This document shows, piece by piece, positions 12,501 to 37,080 of a stretch of 64,000 nucleotides of DNA (the stretch's first letter is position 1; each line of letters begins with the position of its first letter). A model generated the notes under the pieces. It ran no database searches, was not told the origin of the DNA, and was given only the letters and a program-made list of their open reading frames with translations. The position numbers and the translations under genes were made by a program. Source of the DNA: Sipunculus nudus (lineage: Eukaryota; Annelida; Sipuncula; Golfingiida; Sipunculidae); assembly GCA_026874595.1 (NCBI GenBank), contig CM049306.1, positions 104,605,142 through 104,669,141 on the forward strand. The letters are read 5' to 3'.

Positions 12501-14818
12501 CAGTTGGAAGGTCATTGGATTCACCACTGCTACGATATTTTACCCTGACCGAAAGCGTGTCGTACTAATATTCAGATGAGAATGAATCACAAACCCTTCA
12601 ACGTCAATGTGATGTACTTGTGTACAAATATTTAGCAGTCATCCACTTCACTGCAGGGGCAGCCCATTAGTATGAAACTATGGGCCTGTTTAGAGATTCG
12701 GGAGTCAGTTCGTGTTAACCAAGCATGGATTTTATTTTACACATTTTAGGGGCAAATAACATAACTATAACGCCCTGGCAGGCCTGGGGCCAACAAACCC
12801 ACATCTAATATATTAAACACCTTTGGTGGCTTGTGTAAGAGAGTATTATCAGTACTACAACGGTGTCTGCCCTTAAAGGGTGCGGGACTAATATTCAAAG
12901 AGAGGGAATCTCCAACTCTTCAAAGGCCTTATGGCTTACTAATAATTAATTAGAAAGATTCACTCTATTCATTGCATGGGCAGTCAGTTAGAATAAGTCA
13001 GTACAGAGGTTCGAGAGTCAGTGCATTTTGACCACGCATGGGGTTTATTTTACAAATGTTAGTGGCAAATAGGCCTTTAATTACCTATAGACAACCAGAC
13101 TCAATGTAACATATTGATCAGCATTGGTGGCTAGTGTATGATTGTGATGAGTGTGAGTGATCAGGACGCTTACCAATATCTCGCCACTGTTTTGTAGTCG
13201 GTAGTCCATTCTGATCACGTGCCCTTTTAAATGTAACTCCACAGCGTCCACCCAGGAGACACGAGGATTGCCGCGGTGATTGTTAATGATCAGAACCCGG
13301 AAGTAAGGCACGTCATCTATATGTTTGCAGCGGCCAAAAAACAGGAACTTGCATTCTTTGCTGTCTTTGTTACCGGCCATGAAGTCAAAGCTTTTGCCAT
13401 CGAATGTCTTGAAATGGGGATCTCCAGTGCCATAACATATGCCTGTTACATGAAATGTGTTAAGTGTTACAGGATTCTAGTAGTACGTCTGTGGTAAAAC
13501 AGTGTATACTTACTGCTGGATGACTCTATAACGTCAGTGGTAACACTGTTTGTAATTACTGCGGTATGACTATATTACGTCAGTGTGTACTTACTGCCCT
13601 AATGATTATATTACATCAGTGGTAACAGTATTTACTAATTGCGATATGATTGAATTACTTTAGTAAGTAATAAAACCGTGTATACTTACTGCAGTGTGAC
13701 TATGTTACGTCAGGGGTAAAAGTGTGTACTTTCTGCGGTATGACTCTATAACGTCAGTGGTAAATCAATGTGTAATCATGCGTTATAACTTTATAACGCC
13801 AGTGGTAAAACCGTGTGTACTTGTTTCGGTATAACCATGTTACGTTAGTGGTACGTCAGTGGTAAACAGTGTGTTCTTAATGTTGTATGACTTTATAAAC
13901 TTCAGTGGTAAAACAGTGTGTACAATCTGCGGTATGACTATGTTACGTTAGTTGTAAAAACGTGTTTACTTACTGCGGTATGACTATGTTACGTCAGTGG
14001 CAAAGCAGTGCGTTCTTTCAATATTACGTCAGTGGTAAAACGGTGTGTACAAACTGCTGTATGACTATGTTACGTCAGTGGTAATAGCAAAGTGTGTACT
14101 TACTGCGTTTTCTCTATATTACGTCAGTGGTAAAATATTGTGTACTCAACTTCTGTATGACCATATTCCGTCATGGGTAAAACAGTTTGTAATTCCTGCG
14201 GTATGACTATATATTACGTCAGTATGTACTTACTGCGTAATTACTGTATTACATCAGTGGTAAAACAGTGTGTACTAACTGCGGTATGACTATGTTACGT
14301 CAGTGGTAAGAGCAAAGTGTGTACTAACTGCGTTTTCTCTATATTACGTCAGTGGTAAAACATTGTGTACTTAAACTTTGTATGACTATATTCCTTCACG
14401 GGTAAAACAGTTTGTTATTACTGCGGTATGACTATATATTACGTCAGTGTGTACTTCCTGCGTAATGACTATATATTACATCAGGGGTAAAACAGTGTGT
14501 ACTAACTGCGGTCGACTTTATCACGGCGTATCGGCGGTATATAAATGTGTTCTTACTGTGGGATGACTATATTACTATATTACCGCTGTATGACTTATTA
14601 CAGCTCGCTGGTGGTATAACACAATGTTAACCTGCGACTTTACTACGTCACAGTGGTATTTTTAAATAATCATGTTAAAGAGTGGTGCTCAGGGTGGTTA
14701 ACATCAACAGTTATATCACATGTATATTTTCCACAACAGGATATTTAGAAATATATTCACCTTTAGAAGATGCCTGGTTGACACAAGATAAGAAGACAAC
14801 CATCAATGGCAGCCACAT
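9558..14818 (-). CDS. gene A: secreted vWD-C8-TIL protein, 361 aa, five coding exons
   Basis: Coding exons in transcript order: 14818-14761, 13442-13174, 11970-11675, 11494-11247, 9772-9558 (stop TAA). Donors are GTGAAT, GTAAGC, GTACGT and GTGAGT; all acceptors end in AG; intron phases are 1, 0, 2, 1. Exon 1 gives a signal peptide, MWLPLMVVFLSCVNQASSK. Exons 2-3 give one vWD domain (about residues 20-205), opening with CYGTGDPHFKTFDG and ending with CGLCGNYDGNKRND, which holds the CxxC and the Asn/Asp group that binds calcium in this family. Exon 4 is a C8 domain (about 210-290) with CAEDACCAFKNFDRC. Exon 5 is a TIL domain with SYDQNASPCQPKC and ACVCHHGYVW, then a short tail ending DEILWN. 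The frame is fully open. In known families these modules occur in secreted adhesive, mucin-like or matrix proteins, so an extracellular role is inferred; the specific function is unknown. Gene A is a close paralogue of gene B. A 947-bp transposon lies in intron 4. Confidence 0.92.
10019..10965. mobile_element. non-autonomous TIR element in intron 4 of gene A
   Basis: Comparison with gene B, where the intron reads TTTACTACGTCTGTGG at about 21339-21354, shows an insertion of about 947 bp in gene A only. The ends are inverted: TATAGTTAAGTGGCT on the left against TATAGTCATGTGGCT read from the right. A further inverted segment of about 160 bp starts at ACATGCCGGAC (about 10060 and 10932). The flanks share CGT (CGTAC/CGTCT), so the target duplication is short or degraded. 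Two copies of a 200-bp direct repeat lie inside (about 10365-10575 and 10690-10905), with TTGCCTAGAAGCCGAGATAT and CAAGATGGCTGCCAT. No transposase is present. Confidence 0.8.
11990..12100. repeat. 54-bp tandem duplication in intron 2 of gene A
   Basis: A segment starting GAGCGTCAAACAAAGAGTTT occurs at 11993 and again at 12047. Gene B has it once (about 22967), so the duplication is specific to A or was lost in B. Confidence 0.85.
13495..14640. repeat. about 46-bp minisatellite in intron 1 of gene A, with TTACGTCA in most units
   Basis: Degenerate units like TGTACTTACTGCGGTATGAC then TATATTACGTCAGTGGTAAA ACAGTG repeat about 24 times and fill most of the 1.3-kb first intron. The same array fills intron 1 of gene B (34085-35280), so it predates the duplication. 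Many units keep TTACGTCA or TACGTCAGTGG, close to a CREB/ATF site (TGACGTAA). Confidence 0.9.
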
Positions 14819-15084
14819 CCTGTCTCTGGGATTCCTTGTACCAAAGATAAAACAAATATGTTACTTTGTTGTCATGAAGATATATTTTTATCTGAAAATT
14901 TTAAATTATGCAGAAGTATGTTGTTTTATGTCTAATTTACTTTATATTAAGAAACCTTCACAAAATGATCACTTTACAAAAGATATTTACAAACCTGGTC
15001 CTGCTGTTCTGTGTTCACCGCTGACTGGGACCCAAACTGATGCAGGAGAGCGGATATGATGGGTGTTATTAATACATCCCCGGG

Positions 15085-15128
15085 ACCAGTCTTTAAAATA
15101 TATGACCAACGTGATCTGAGGGGCGGAC
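15085..15128 (-). promoter_or_regulatory. candidate core promoter of gene A
   Basis: Read on the minus strand, a GC box in AGTCCGCCCCTCAGATCACG is followed about 30 nt on by a TATA-like TATTTTAAAG, about 240 nt before the ATG. The same arrangement is kept in unit B (35702-35742), where it includes a better CRE-like ATGACGTT. The spacing fits a promoter, but all of unit A and B is similar, so conservation alone is weak evidence. Confidence 0.3.
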
Positions 15129-15680
15129 TAAGATGGATGGAGGATAACTCAAGGAAATTATTTTTACTTTAAAGTATAAATAAACTTAGGAGTTCTGAAA
15201 CGACGTTCTGCCAAGATTTATCACTACGTCAATTGTGTTAAATGACTGACATTAAAGATGTATCTTAAACAACGAGAAAAACTACCGGTGTTTACACCCT
15301 TCAGCATGCTTTAGAAAAACCGGATTATATGTATTATTTTGAAGAAAGCACTTTGTATTTTTATCAAAGATGTATTTACAGAAATACCCATATCACTGTG
15401 GTTAAATTTAGCAGTGTATTAGTCATAATTACTCAGCTACAACATATGGATCGATGTTAATTTGTGAAAACCACTAAAACAATAGACACATATGACAGAC
15501 AGCAGATAAAGCGGGCGATAACGGTAATAATTATTTCCGTTTTTAATTACTTGTTTGAGAGGCAGTATGTGGTTATGTATCTGCATGCATTTATTACATA
15601 TACTGATGATAATGTAAGACATTTTAATAAAAAAAGAAGTATGCTGACTTAGATGCCTTCATTGAGGCCTATATACACAC

Positions 15681-15683
<3 letters not shown>

Positions 15684-15727
<44 letters not shown>
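15684..15727. repeat. (GA)n microsatellite at the right edge of unit A
   Basis: About 21 GA units. The orthologous tract in unit B is at 36277-36328 and includes GAGC units. Confidence 0.95.
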
Positions 15728-15731
<4 letters not shown>

Positions 15732-15759
15732 TGAAAGCTGTAATCTGTATGCGGAGTCT

Positions 15760-17470
15760 ACGAGAGAAAGTTTCCGGGCCCCCTCCTCTTTTCTCGTTAT
15801 TATATAACCATCAGTGTTACGGATTTAATCAACTATTTATTGAGTTTAAGCACGAGGCTATCTACTAACTAGAGCGGTACTGAAGGATGGACTGTAAGAG
15901 AGGGATGCATTGTTTTTCTTCATTAATGCCTCGTTATCTCACAAATATAAATTATCCACAATGATAAATTGAAAAAGTCATATATGGATGGACTTTTATA
16001 GGTATCCCTATAACCTCAAGGCAAGCAACGTGCACGAGGTTACCCACACTACAGTCTGTATACCGCTCATGCTATATACATTATCAACACTTATACTATC
16101 ACAATAATGACAAAACCAATTTAAAATTGGAAGAATAAGAAAATATTTAAATTAAAGGAATATATCAAAGGGTTAGAACAGTTTGATAGATCACATTTTG
16201 CCAAGGCGAGTACAGATGTGTCAGATTGTCACATATTTTGACAGCTCCGTGGATTACTGCTGTGATTCAGTGAAAAAAATTGTTTTCATTTCGATATACA
16301 ATATCTCACGGTATATATATTAGCTAGCACCATATTCCGTTTTTTTACTATAGTTGTACTCATCATGTGTGATTAAAACGTTTAATAATAAACAAGGGAC
16401 CCTGCATGGGTCACGGCGCTCATGTGATTTTTGTCAAATTTCAGCAAATGCAAAATATACTTTTTTCTATTGTTATTATATTTTTTATATTAGCATTTGA
16501 AAACCTAAAAGGAAATGATCCCATTTGGTGATAACCAAGTACTAAATATATGACTACCAAACTTATACTCTCACATCACTACGATGGAAAAACCAGTATA
16601 GGTTTTTGAGACACTGTGTGGCATATGAAAAACTTATAGATGGACAGCAGGCGAAGAGAGAGGATAACTTTGTTCCACTTTCTGCTCAGGCAGGGGAATA
16701 ATGATTTAAGGTTAATATTAAACGCTAGTTTTTCCACATGTCAATTTTCGGAAATCGAATAAAAAATTATCTAAGAAATAAATCTATCATATTGAATTTT
16801 TAATTTTTTTTTATAGAATTGCAATATGAAAAGATTCTGCAAATTTAAGTTACTTCAGGATTATAAGTTGCATCATTATTTATCCTTAGTTTGGTCATGT
16901 CAAATTATGCATACACATATATTTTATTTTTTTTAAACCATTAAATGTTTACACTAAATTAAAAAAAAAGATTTTTTAAAAGATGTATCACTAAAAATCC
17001 ATAATTCCACAATATAGCATCTTCTATATTATTTCTTGGATCACTATTTAAATAAGATTTTGTACATTTGAATTTTCATTTCAATGTTCATGCTTAATTT
17101 TATTAAATAAAATAAAAGATTCATGAAAATTTATTAAAAATTCTCTTTTCAAATCGGGTATAAACACAAATGATTGGGTGAGGGAGATACAATATCATAA
17201 CTCTTATTAATGTATCAACTATGATTTAATACTGAAAATATTCAGTTTCACACATGTTGAAAAGAACTGAAACAGATTGCACTCTTCTGGAGTAAGGAAT
17301 TCCTAACAAGATGAACATCAACACTTTTAAAGCAATACATCACTTTGTCTATACACAATTAAATGTGCACTTTAATCATTGTAACCCCTAGTGATACCAA
17401 CAAAACCCAAAATTAGCAAAAGTCTAGAAAAAAAAGAATTAAACAGAAATAAAAACATTCATTTTGTTTG
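15760..17470. other. non-coding spacer, AT-rich; nothing recognised
   Basis: Stretch between the two duplication units. No domain-bearing frame was seen. A run of 18 G at 17473-17490 follows it. Confidence 0.6.
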
Positions 17471-17472
17471 AG

Positions 17473-18870
17473 CGGGGGGGGGGGGGGGGGTTGAAGCGGT
17501 GAAGCCTAGCTCAGCTGAGCAAAGGGAGCTAGCTACCTGGAGTTAAGTTAAACTAGAATGTCTTTGTTTTTGCAGCGAAACAAAAATATGTGGGCCATCC
17601 CAAAACATTAGAGAAAAACATCAATATCTAAAAAATGATTCTGGATGTCAGCAGTTTTGACCTTCAAGAACTCGGTTAATACAACTGGTGTGTTGAATCT
17701 GAAGGAAAAATACTTAATACATGTACTTCATAAGTTATTCTGTTCAAAATACAATTACAATAATTTGGCTTATTTTACATGGTCAAGGTCACTAGTTTTC
17801 GAACTCCTCCAAGAAGTTCGTTGAAACAAGTCGTGTATCAAATTTTATGACAAAATGTGCATTACTTCAATGGTTATGGGGTTCACAAAAATGTTACATT
17901 TTGGCAGATTTGACCTTGAAGATGAGGTCAAGGTCATCGAATTTCGAACTCGTCCAAAATTTTGGTAGAATCAATTTTTGTTTCAATTAAAAAAAAAATA
18001 TGCCTCCCTTCACAGGTTATCGCTTTCACAAGATATCCTACAGATAATAACTATAATTCGGCTAATTTGACCTTGAAGATTCCAGTCAAGGTCACCAATT
18101 TTTAAACTCGTCCAAGAACTTCGTTGATACAAGTCATATACCTTATTTGAGGACAGAATATGAAATACTTCTTAGGTTTTTGAGTTCACAAAAATTTTTA
18201 CATTTCGGCAGATTGGACCTTGAAGGTGAAGGTCAGGGTTTTCGAACTCTATGACCTTTTCCGATATTTTGGTAGAAACAATTTGTGGTTCAAATTTTTG
18301 GGGAAAATATTCAGCCCTTCACAAGTTATCGCGTTCACAAGATATCCTAAAGACGACGACGACGATTGCACTGAAAACAACATATATCCCCTGGAGCAGC
18401 GAGACATAAAAACAGCTTGGCAAGGTGAGGGCTGCAGCACTCACTACACAGCACTGTACTGGGTTGACCTGATGTAACAATACTTGACATAGTTTTGAAA
18501 ACTTAAAAAATACACTGTTTTACAGTTCCTTACAAATTTCAGATGTTAATAGAGTAAACCCTTTTGTGCATATGCATATGCATAAGTTGGGCAAAATCTA
18601 AGGTTTTGATTATTTCATTTATGTTTATAAGTTGAAAAAATTTACAGAATTCTGATCTAATTTCTGGCATACCATTAAATCTTGATTAAATATTTTACCC
18701 TTGTAAAAGAAAAGTTTCTAGCTACAACAGTAAGTACCATGTTAATCGAGAGAATATATTTCCTGATGTTTTGACAAGATACATTGTTCAGATGATAACT
18801 GCAAAAAACCTGTTAACGGACGGCCAGACGAAAGACGGACAAAGGACCATCGCTATAGCTGAGCTTATAA
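17473..18870. repeat. repeat element with four 145-150-bp units carrying TGACCTTGA / TCAAGGTCA
   Basis: Units recur at about 17765, 17902, 18058 and 18207, each with GGC(T/A)NATTTGACC, TTGAAG and GGTCAAGGTCA, then TTCGAACTCGTCCAAGAA, then CACAAGATATCCTA or a cognate. The right end has GACGGCCAGACGAAAGACGG and ACAAAGGACCATCGCTATAG, a kind of tail I associate with dispersed molluscan repeats. TCAAGGTCA is the monomeric site of ERR/SF-1-type nuclear receptors. No coding frame was found. Confidence 0.7.
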
Positions 18871-18879
18871 GACCAAGCA

Positions 18880-20160
18880 TATATTTCTTGGTATGAATAT
18901 GACCATATGAGATTCTGATATTGCATCTCAAACGCATCCCGTGTTGTCAGAATAATAAGAAGCTATATGCGTTCGTGAAAACTGAGTTATTAGTCGACAT
19001 TATATGTAGCATGCATGTAAAGGGAGCACGGAATTTATAAAAAAAAAAACTGAAAGCGACCCCCCCCCACACACACACTCACACACACAAATAAAGAAAA
19101 GCGCCTAGATAAAGAAAAATAAATCAAATAACAAGGACCTCTTTACTGAATCATTTTACATTTAGCGCGAATCAGTAACAAAAGTGGTCTAGAATAATTC
19201 TATTCACAAACATTTACTAAATTTTAAAAAATAAAATAAAAGTGGCCTCTCCACTGAATCATTTTATATTCAGCGTAAATAAAAAAAAAAAGTCCCTTGA
19301 ATAATTCTGTTCACAAACACTTTACATTAACTAAGATAATATATAACCTACAACATAAATATGTATTCATGTTTGATTTTATGCTAAAACAGTATAAAAG
19401 AATAAATTGGCCATGCAGATTGAAAGCAATTGAATAAATATAAATTGTGTTTAATATCTGCCATGGATGTGCTCTCCGAAAGATCTGCCTGGCCATTCTG
19501 TTATACAGTACCAACATGTACCGTCACTCCTTTTTTTCACGCATTCTAACGGGCTTTACGAACTCCTGGCCCTCTCTGGCCCTTTGGACACAACGGGGTA
19601 AAACATATATTAACAAGCTAATGCTATTTAAGACAAATGAGGCTTCATCGACAAGGCTGTTCTTGTGTCTTTGGAAACACCTTGACCCAGCCACCAAGGC
19701 CTTTCCGATTACTTCCAATAAAATCTATTTAAGCAAACAACCAAGAAAGAAAACAAAGTTCCTCATTAACAAGTATTTAATAGGGCCCGAGCATTTTCTT
19801 GTACCATTTTGCAAATTCCAAGGCTAAAATAAAACGAAATGAGACTTCCATATTTTCAGACTTTAATTGGGCCCATTTAATGCGGGCCCATTTAGCAACC
19901 CCGCCCCCCTTCCGATTAAAAACTACATATACATGCTTCTCAAATGACAGAAGAGACTTCCGCATTTTCGAGCTTTTCTTTTGTATATAAGATCCACCTG
20001 ACCGACCCGGACCCTCTGGGGGTCTCCTGTATATATTATAAAAATTGATATTGTAAAATAAACACTAAATGACGCTTCTGAATTTTGAAACATATTATTC
20101 TACTCTATAGGGAATTCCTTCAAAATCTTGAAAGTCTACAATCATATTCTAAAACTCCCC
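18880..20160. other. non-coding; about 113-bp tandem duplication at 19130-19330
   Basis: Two diverged copies of a segment with CTGAATCATTTTA and AATAATTCT(A/G)TTCACAAACA lie side by side (about 19130 and 19243). A 126-aa plus-strand frame at 19447-19827 has no recognisable domain or splice context and is not called. Confidence 0.6.
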
Positions 20161-20423
20161 GGCTCCGGTAACAGAATACCTTAATTCTTGAAACTTTAAA
20201 TATATTCGGACTAAGAAACAGGTAGGTGGGGCGTTATGCCATGTCATGATGGGCCCAACGAGTGTTTATGTAAGAACTAACTGAACGCAAAATTCTGTTC
20301 ATTGCCTAAAGGGGGCAGCAGCTTCTAATGGAACGTAAACACATTTGTGCTGAATAGTTATTTCATTATCCCAAGGTGACAGAGGCATCAAAGCTTAAGG
20401 GGGTTGTTCACAGGCTCCAGTGG

Positions 20424-20483
<60 letters not shown>
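20424..20483. repeat. (TA)n microsatellite
   Basis: About 30 TA units just downstream of gene B, replacing the (GA)n seen at the matching place after gene A. Confidence 0.95.
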
Positions 20484-20486
<3 letters not shown>

Positions 20487-20736
20487 ACGAGAGTGAAAGA
20501 ATGAATACGCCCAAGGACTCCATGTTAGACCGGATCAAACCAGGAACATACTTCATCGTCCCAATTTTTATTCACTGCATGTTTAATTTTGCTTTAATCA
20601 GGCCGCTAATTGAATCACATTATAGTTCAATTTCCAAAATGAAAGTGACACTAATAATGAAAAGACATCAGAAATTAATGTGTGCGATTGCATAAACCCG
20701 ACGAAAACGCACTTAGTATGCATTTTATGCATAAAA

Positions 20737-20742
20737 TTTATT
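20737..20742 (-). promoter_or_regulatory. poly(A) signal of gene B
   Basis: AATAAA on the minus strand, about 155 nt past the stop of gene B, at the position equivalent to the signal of gene A. Confidence 0.6.
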
Positions 20743-20897
20743 CTTAAATGTTACATTTAGATGATGCAGATATGAGAAGCGTACATGTATCTCAATTAAA
20801 GAAGTGGATTTCTTTAAAGAACTGACAGCAAGTCATATGTGTGTGAAGCGAGAATCTGAACAGGCGGGTGACCGTTGTCAAATTCCGTGTTAGCAGA

Positions 20898-35410
<14,513 letters not shown>

Positions 35411-35701
35411 CCTGACTCTGCGATGCTTTGTACCAAAGATATATAAAAAATATTACATTGTGGTCATTTTCGACCCATGAAGATATTTTTTATCTAAATT
35501 TATTTAAATTCATAAAAAAACACAGAAAAATATTGTTTTATGTCTTATTTACTCTCTATCAAAAACTTAAACAAAATGATCACTGTATACAAGATTTTTA
35601 CCAACCTTGTCCGGTTGTTCTGTATACACCGCTGACCCAGACCAAAAGTGATGCAGGAACGAAGATGTGGGTGTTATCAATACATCCCCTACCGGGATAA
35701 G

Positions 35702-35742
35702 TCTTTAAAATGCATTGCCAACGTCATCTGAGGGGCGGACTA
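35702..35742 (-). promoter_or_regulatory. candidate core promoter of gene B
   Basis: On the minus strand GTCCGCCCCTCAGATGACGT (GC box plus CRE-like site) precedes a TATA-like CATTTTAAAG by about 20 nt, roughly 290 nt before the ATG. It matches the candidate of gene A at 15085-15128. Confidence 0.3.
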
Positions 35743-36295
35743 ACATGGGTTGAGGATACCTCAAGCAAATTATGTTTAGTACAAGGCATTTATAAAATTA
35801 ATAGTTCATAAATGATAATCTTAGAAGATTTATCACTACGTCAATTGTTTTTAAGTGATTGACATTAGAGATATATCTTAAACAACGAGATGAACTACCG
35901 GTGTTTATTAAGAAAGCAGGGCCTTGTGACTAGCTTATCAAATAAGATTTGCCCATCAACACTGTGGTTATACATTGGTTTATTTGTCACAGTTACTCAG
36001 CTACGATATAAAGAGCGAGGTTTATTTGACAAAACTACATAAAAATAGATTCGAAAAAACGACTGCAGATAAAACGGGCGATAAAATTAATAATGATCTC
36101 TTTTTTTATTACGTGTTTGAGAGGCAGTATATATGTTTGCTCAAATTCGCCTGTTTGGGCTGGGTTATGTATCTGCATGCTTATATTTCATATCTGCTGA
36201 TGATAATGTAACAAATTTTAGTAATAAAGAAGCATGCTGACTTGAAAGCCTTCATAGAAGCCTTTTTTTGAACATTGAGAGAGAGCGAGCGAGCG

Positions 36296-36330
<35 letters not shown>

Positions 36331-36355
36331 ATTATGAAAGCTGAAATCAGTATGT

Positions 36356-37080
36356 CCTTACTCATTCACACACAACGGCCTTCAGTGTCAATACTCTCAG
36401 CCTTTGTCACGTGTCATTGTCTGGTCCACTTACAGACATTCGTGTTTCAATTATATATTGACAACTACATAATCCGTAACTCTGGTAACAGAATACCGTC
36501 TTTAAACGTAAAACACACTCGGACAGCAAAACATGGCAGGTAGGCGAGGCACTACGCCAAATGCCTTGTGAAGGGTTGATATTCCATTGCCTGTAATACA
36601 TAATGTGCATATAGATTCATGTATAGTTGAAGGTTTGATAGTTTTAAGTCCACTGACTGCAAGCAGTGTATGAATAAATAGCCAGACAGAGACATCACTG
36701 ACACACCAGCCTGTTATTCGATGCTTACAATCGCCGCTTTCGATAGGAAATTTAGCTTCCTTAATATAATAATATAAATGTCTGGAACTTAAAGGTATAG
36801 GCCTATTTTTTGAAAATTTTTCTCTCTCTCTCTCTCTCCCTCTCTCTCTCAATAGAAGAATAGGCAAAACCCCCTATATTTAAAATCAGTCAAATGTTAT
36901 TTTAATTCATATTCGAACCATAAAGTATAAATTATTCAAATCTGGTACAGTGTTTTTTCCGAATAACATTTCCGTATAACACATAGCGTTACAAACTATC
37001 TTCATTTTATAAACAAAGTACGCACAGTAGGAAACTCGTTATCAGAGTGAAGTTGAAATTGAATAACCATTGTCAAACAC
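36356..37080. other. non-coding; 36475-36560 resembles 20160-20260
   Basis: GGTAACAGAATACC followed by CTCGGACAGCAAAACA and CAGGTAGGCGAGGC resembles the sequence just left of unit B (GGTAACAGAATACC, TTCGGACTAAGAAACAGGTA). A (CT)n tract lies at about 36820-36850. No gene. Confidence 0.5.

Larger units (their letters stand above)
8935..15750. repeat. segmental duplication unit A (carries gene A)
   Basis: This block aligns collinearly with 20285-36355. The left edge is shared: TTCATTGC, then AAAGGGGGCAGCA in both (8952/20299). The right edge is shared at ATGCTGACTT, a GA microsatellite and TTATGAAAGCTG (about 15639-15740 and 36232-36345). Between the edges lie all five exons of gene A, a shared intronic minisatellite and shared flanks. 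Unit A is about 6.8 kb and unit B 16.1 kb; most of the difference is inserted DNA in B. Confidence 0.9.

Noticed and set aside
19447-19827. 126-residue plus-strand frame
   Set aside because: No domain, no paralogue, no convincing splice or promoter context.
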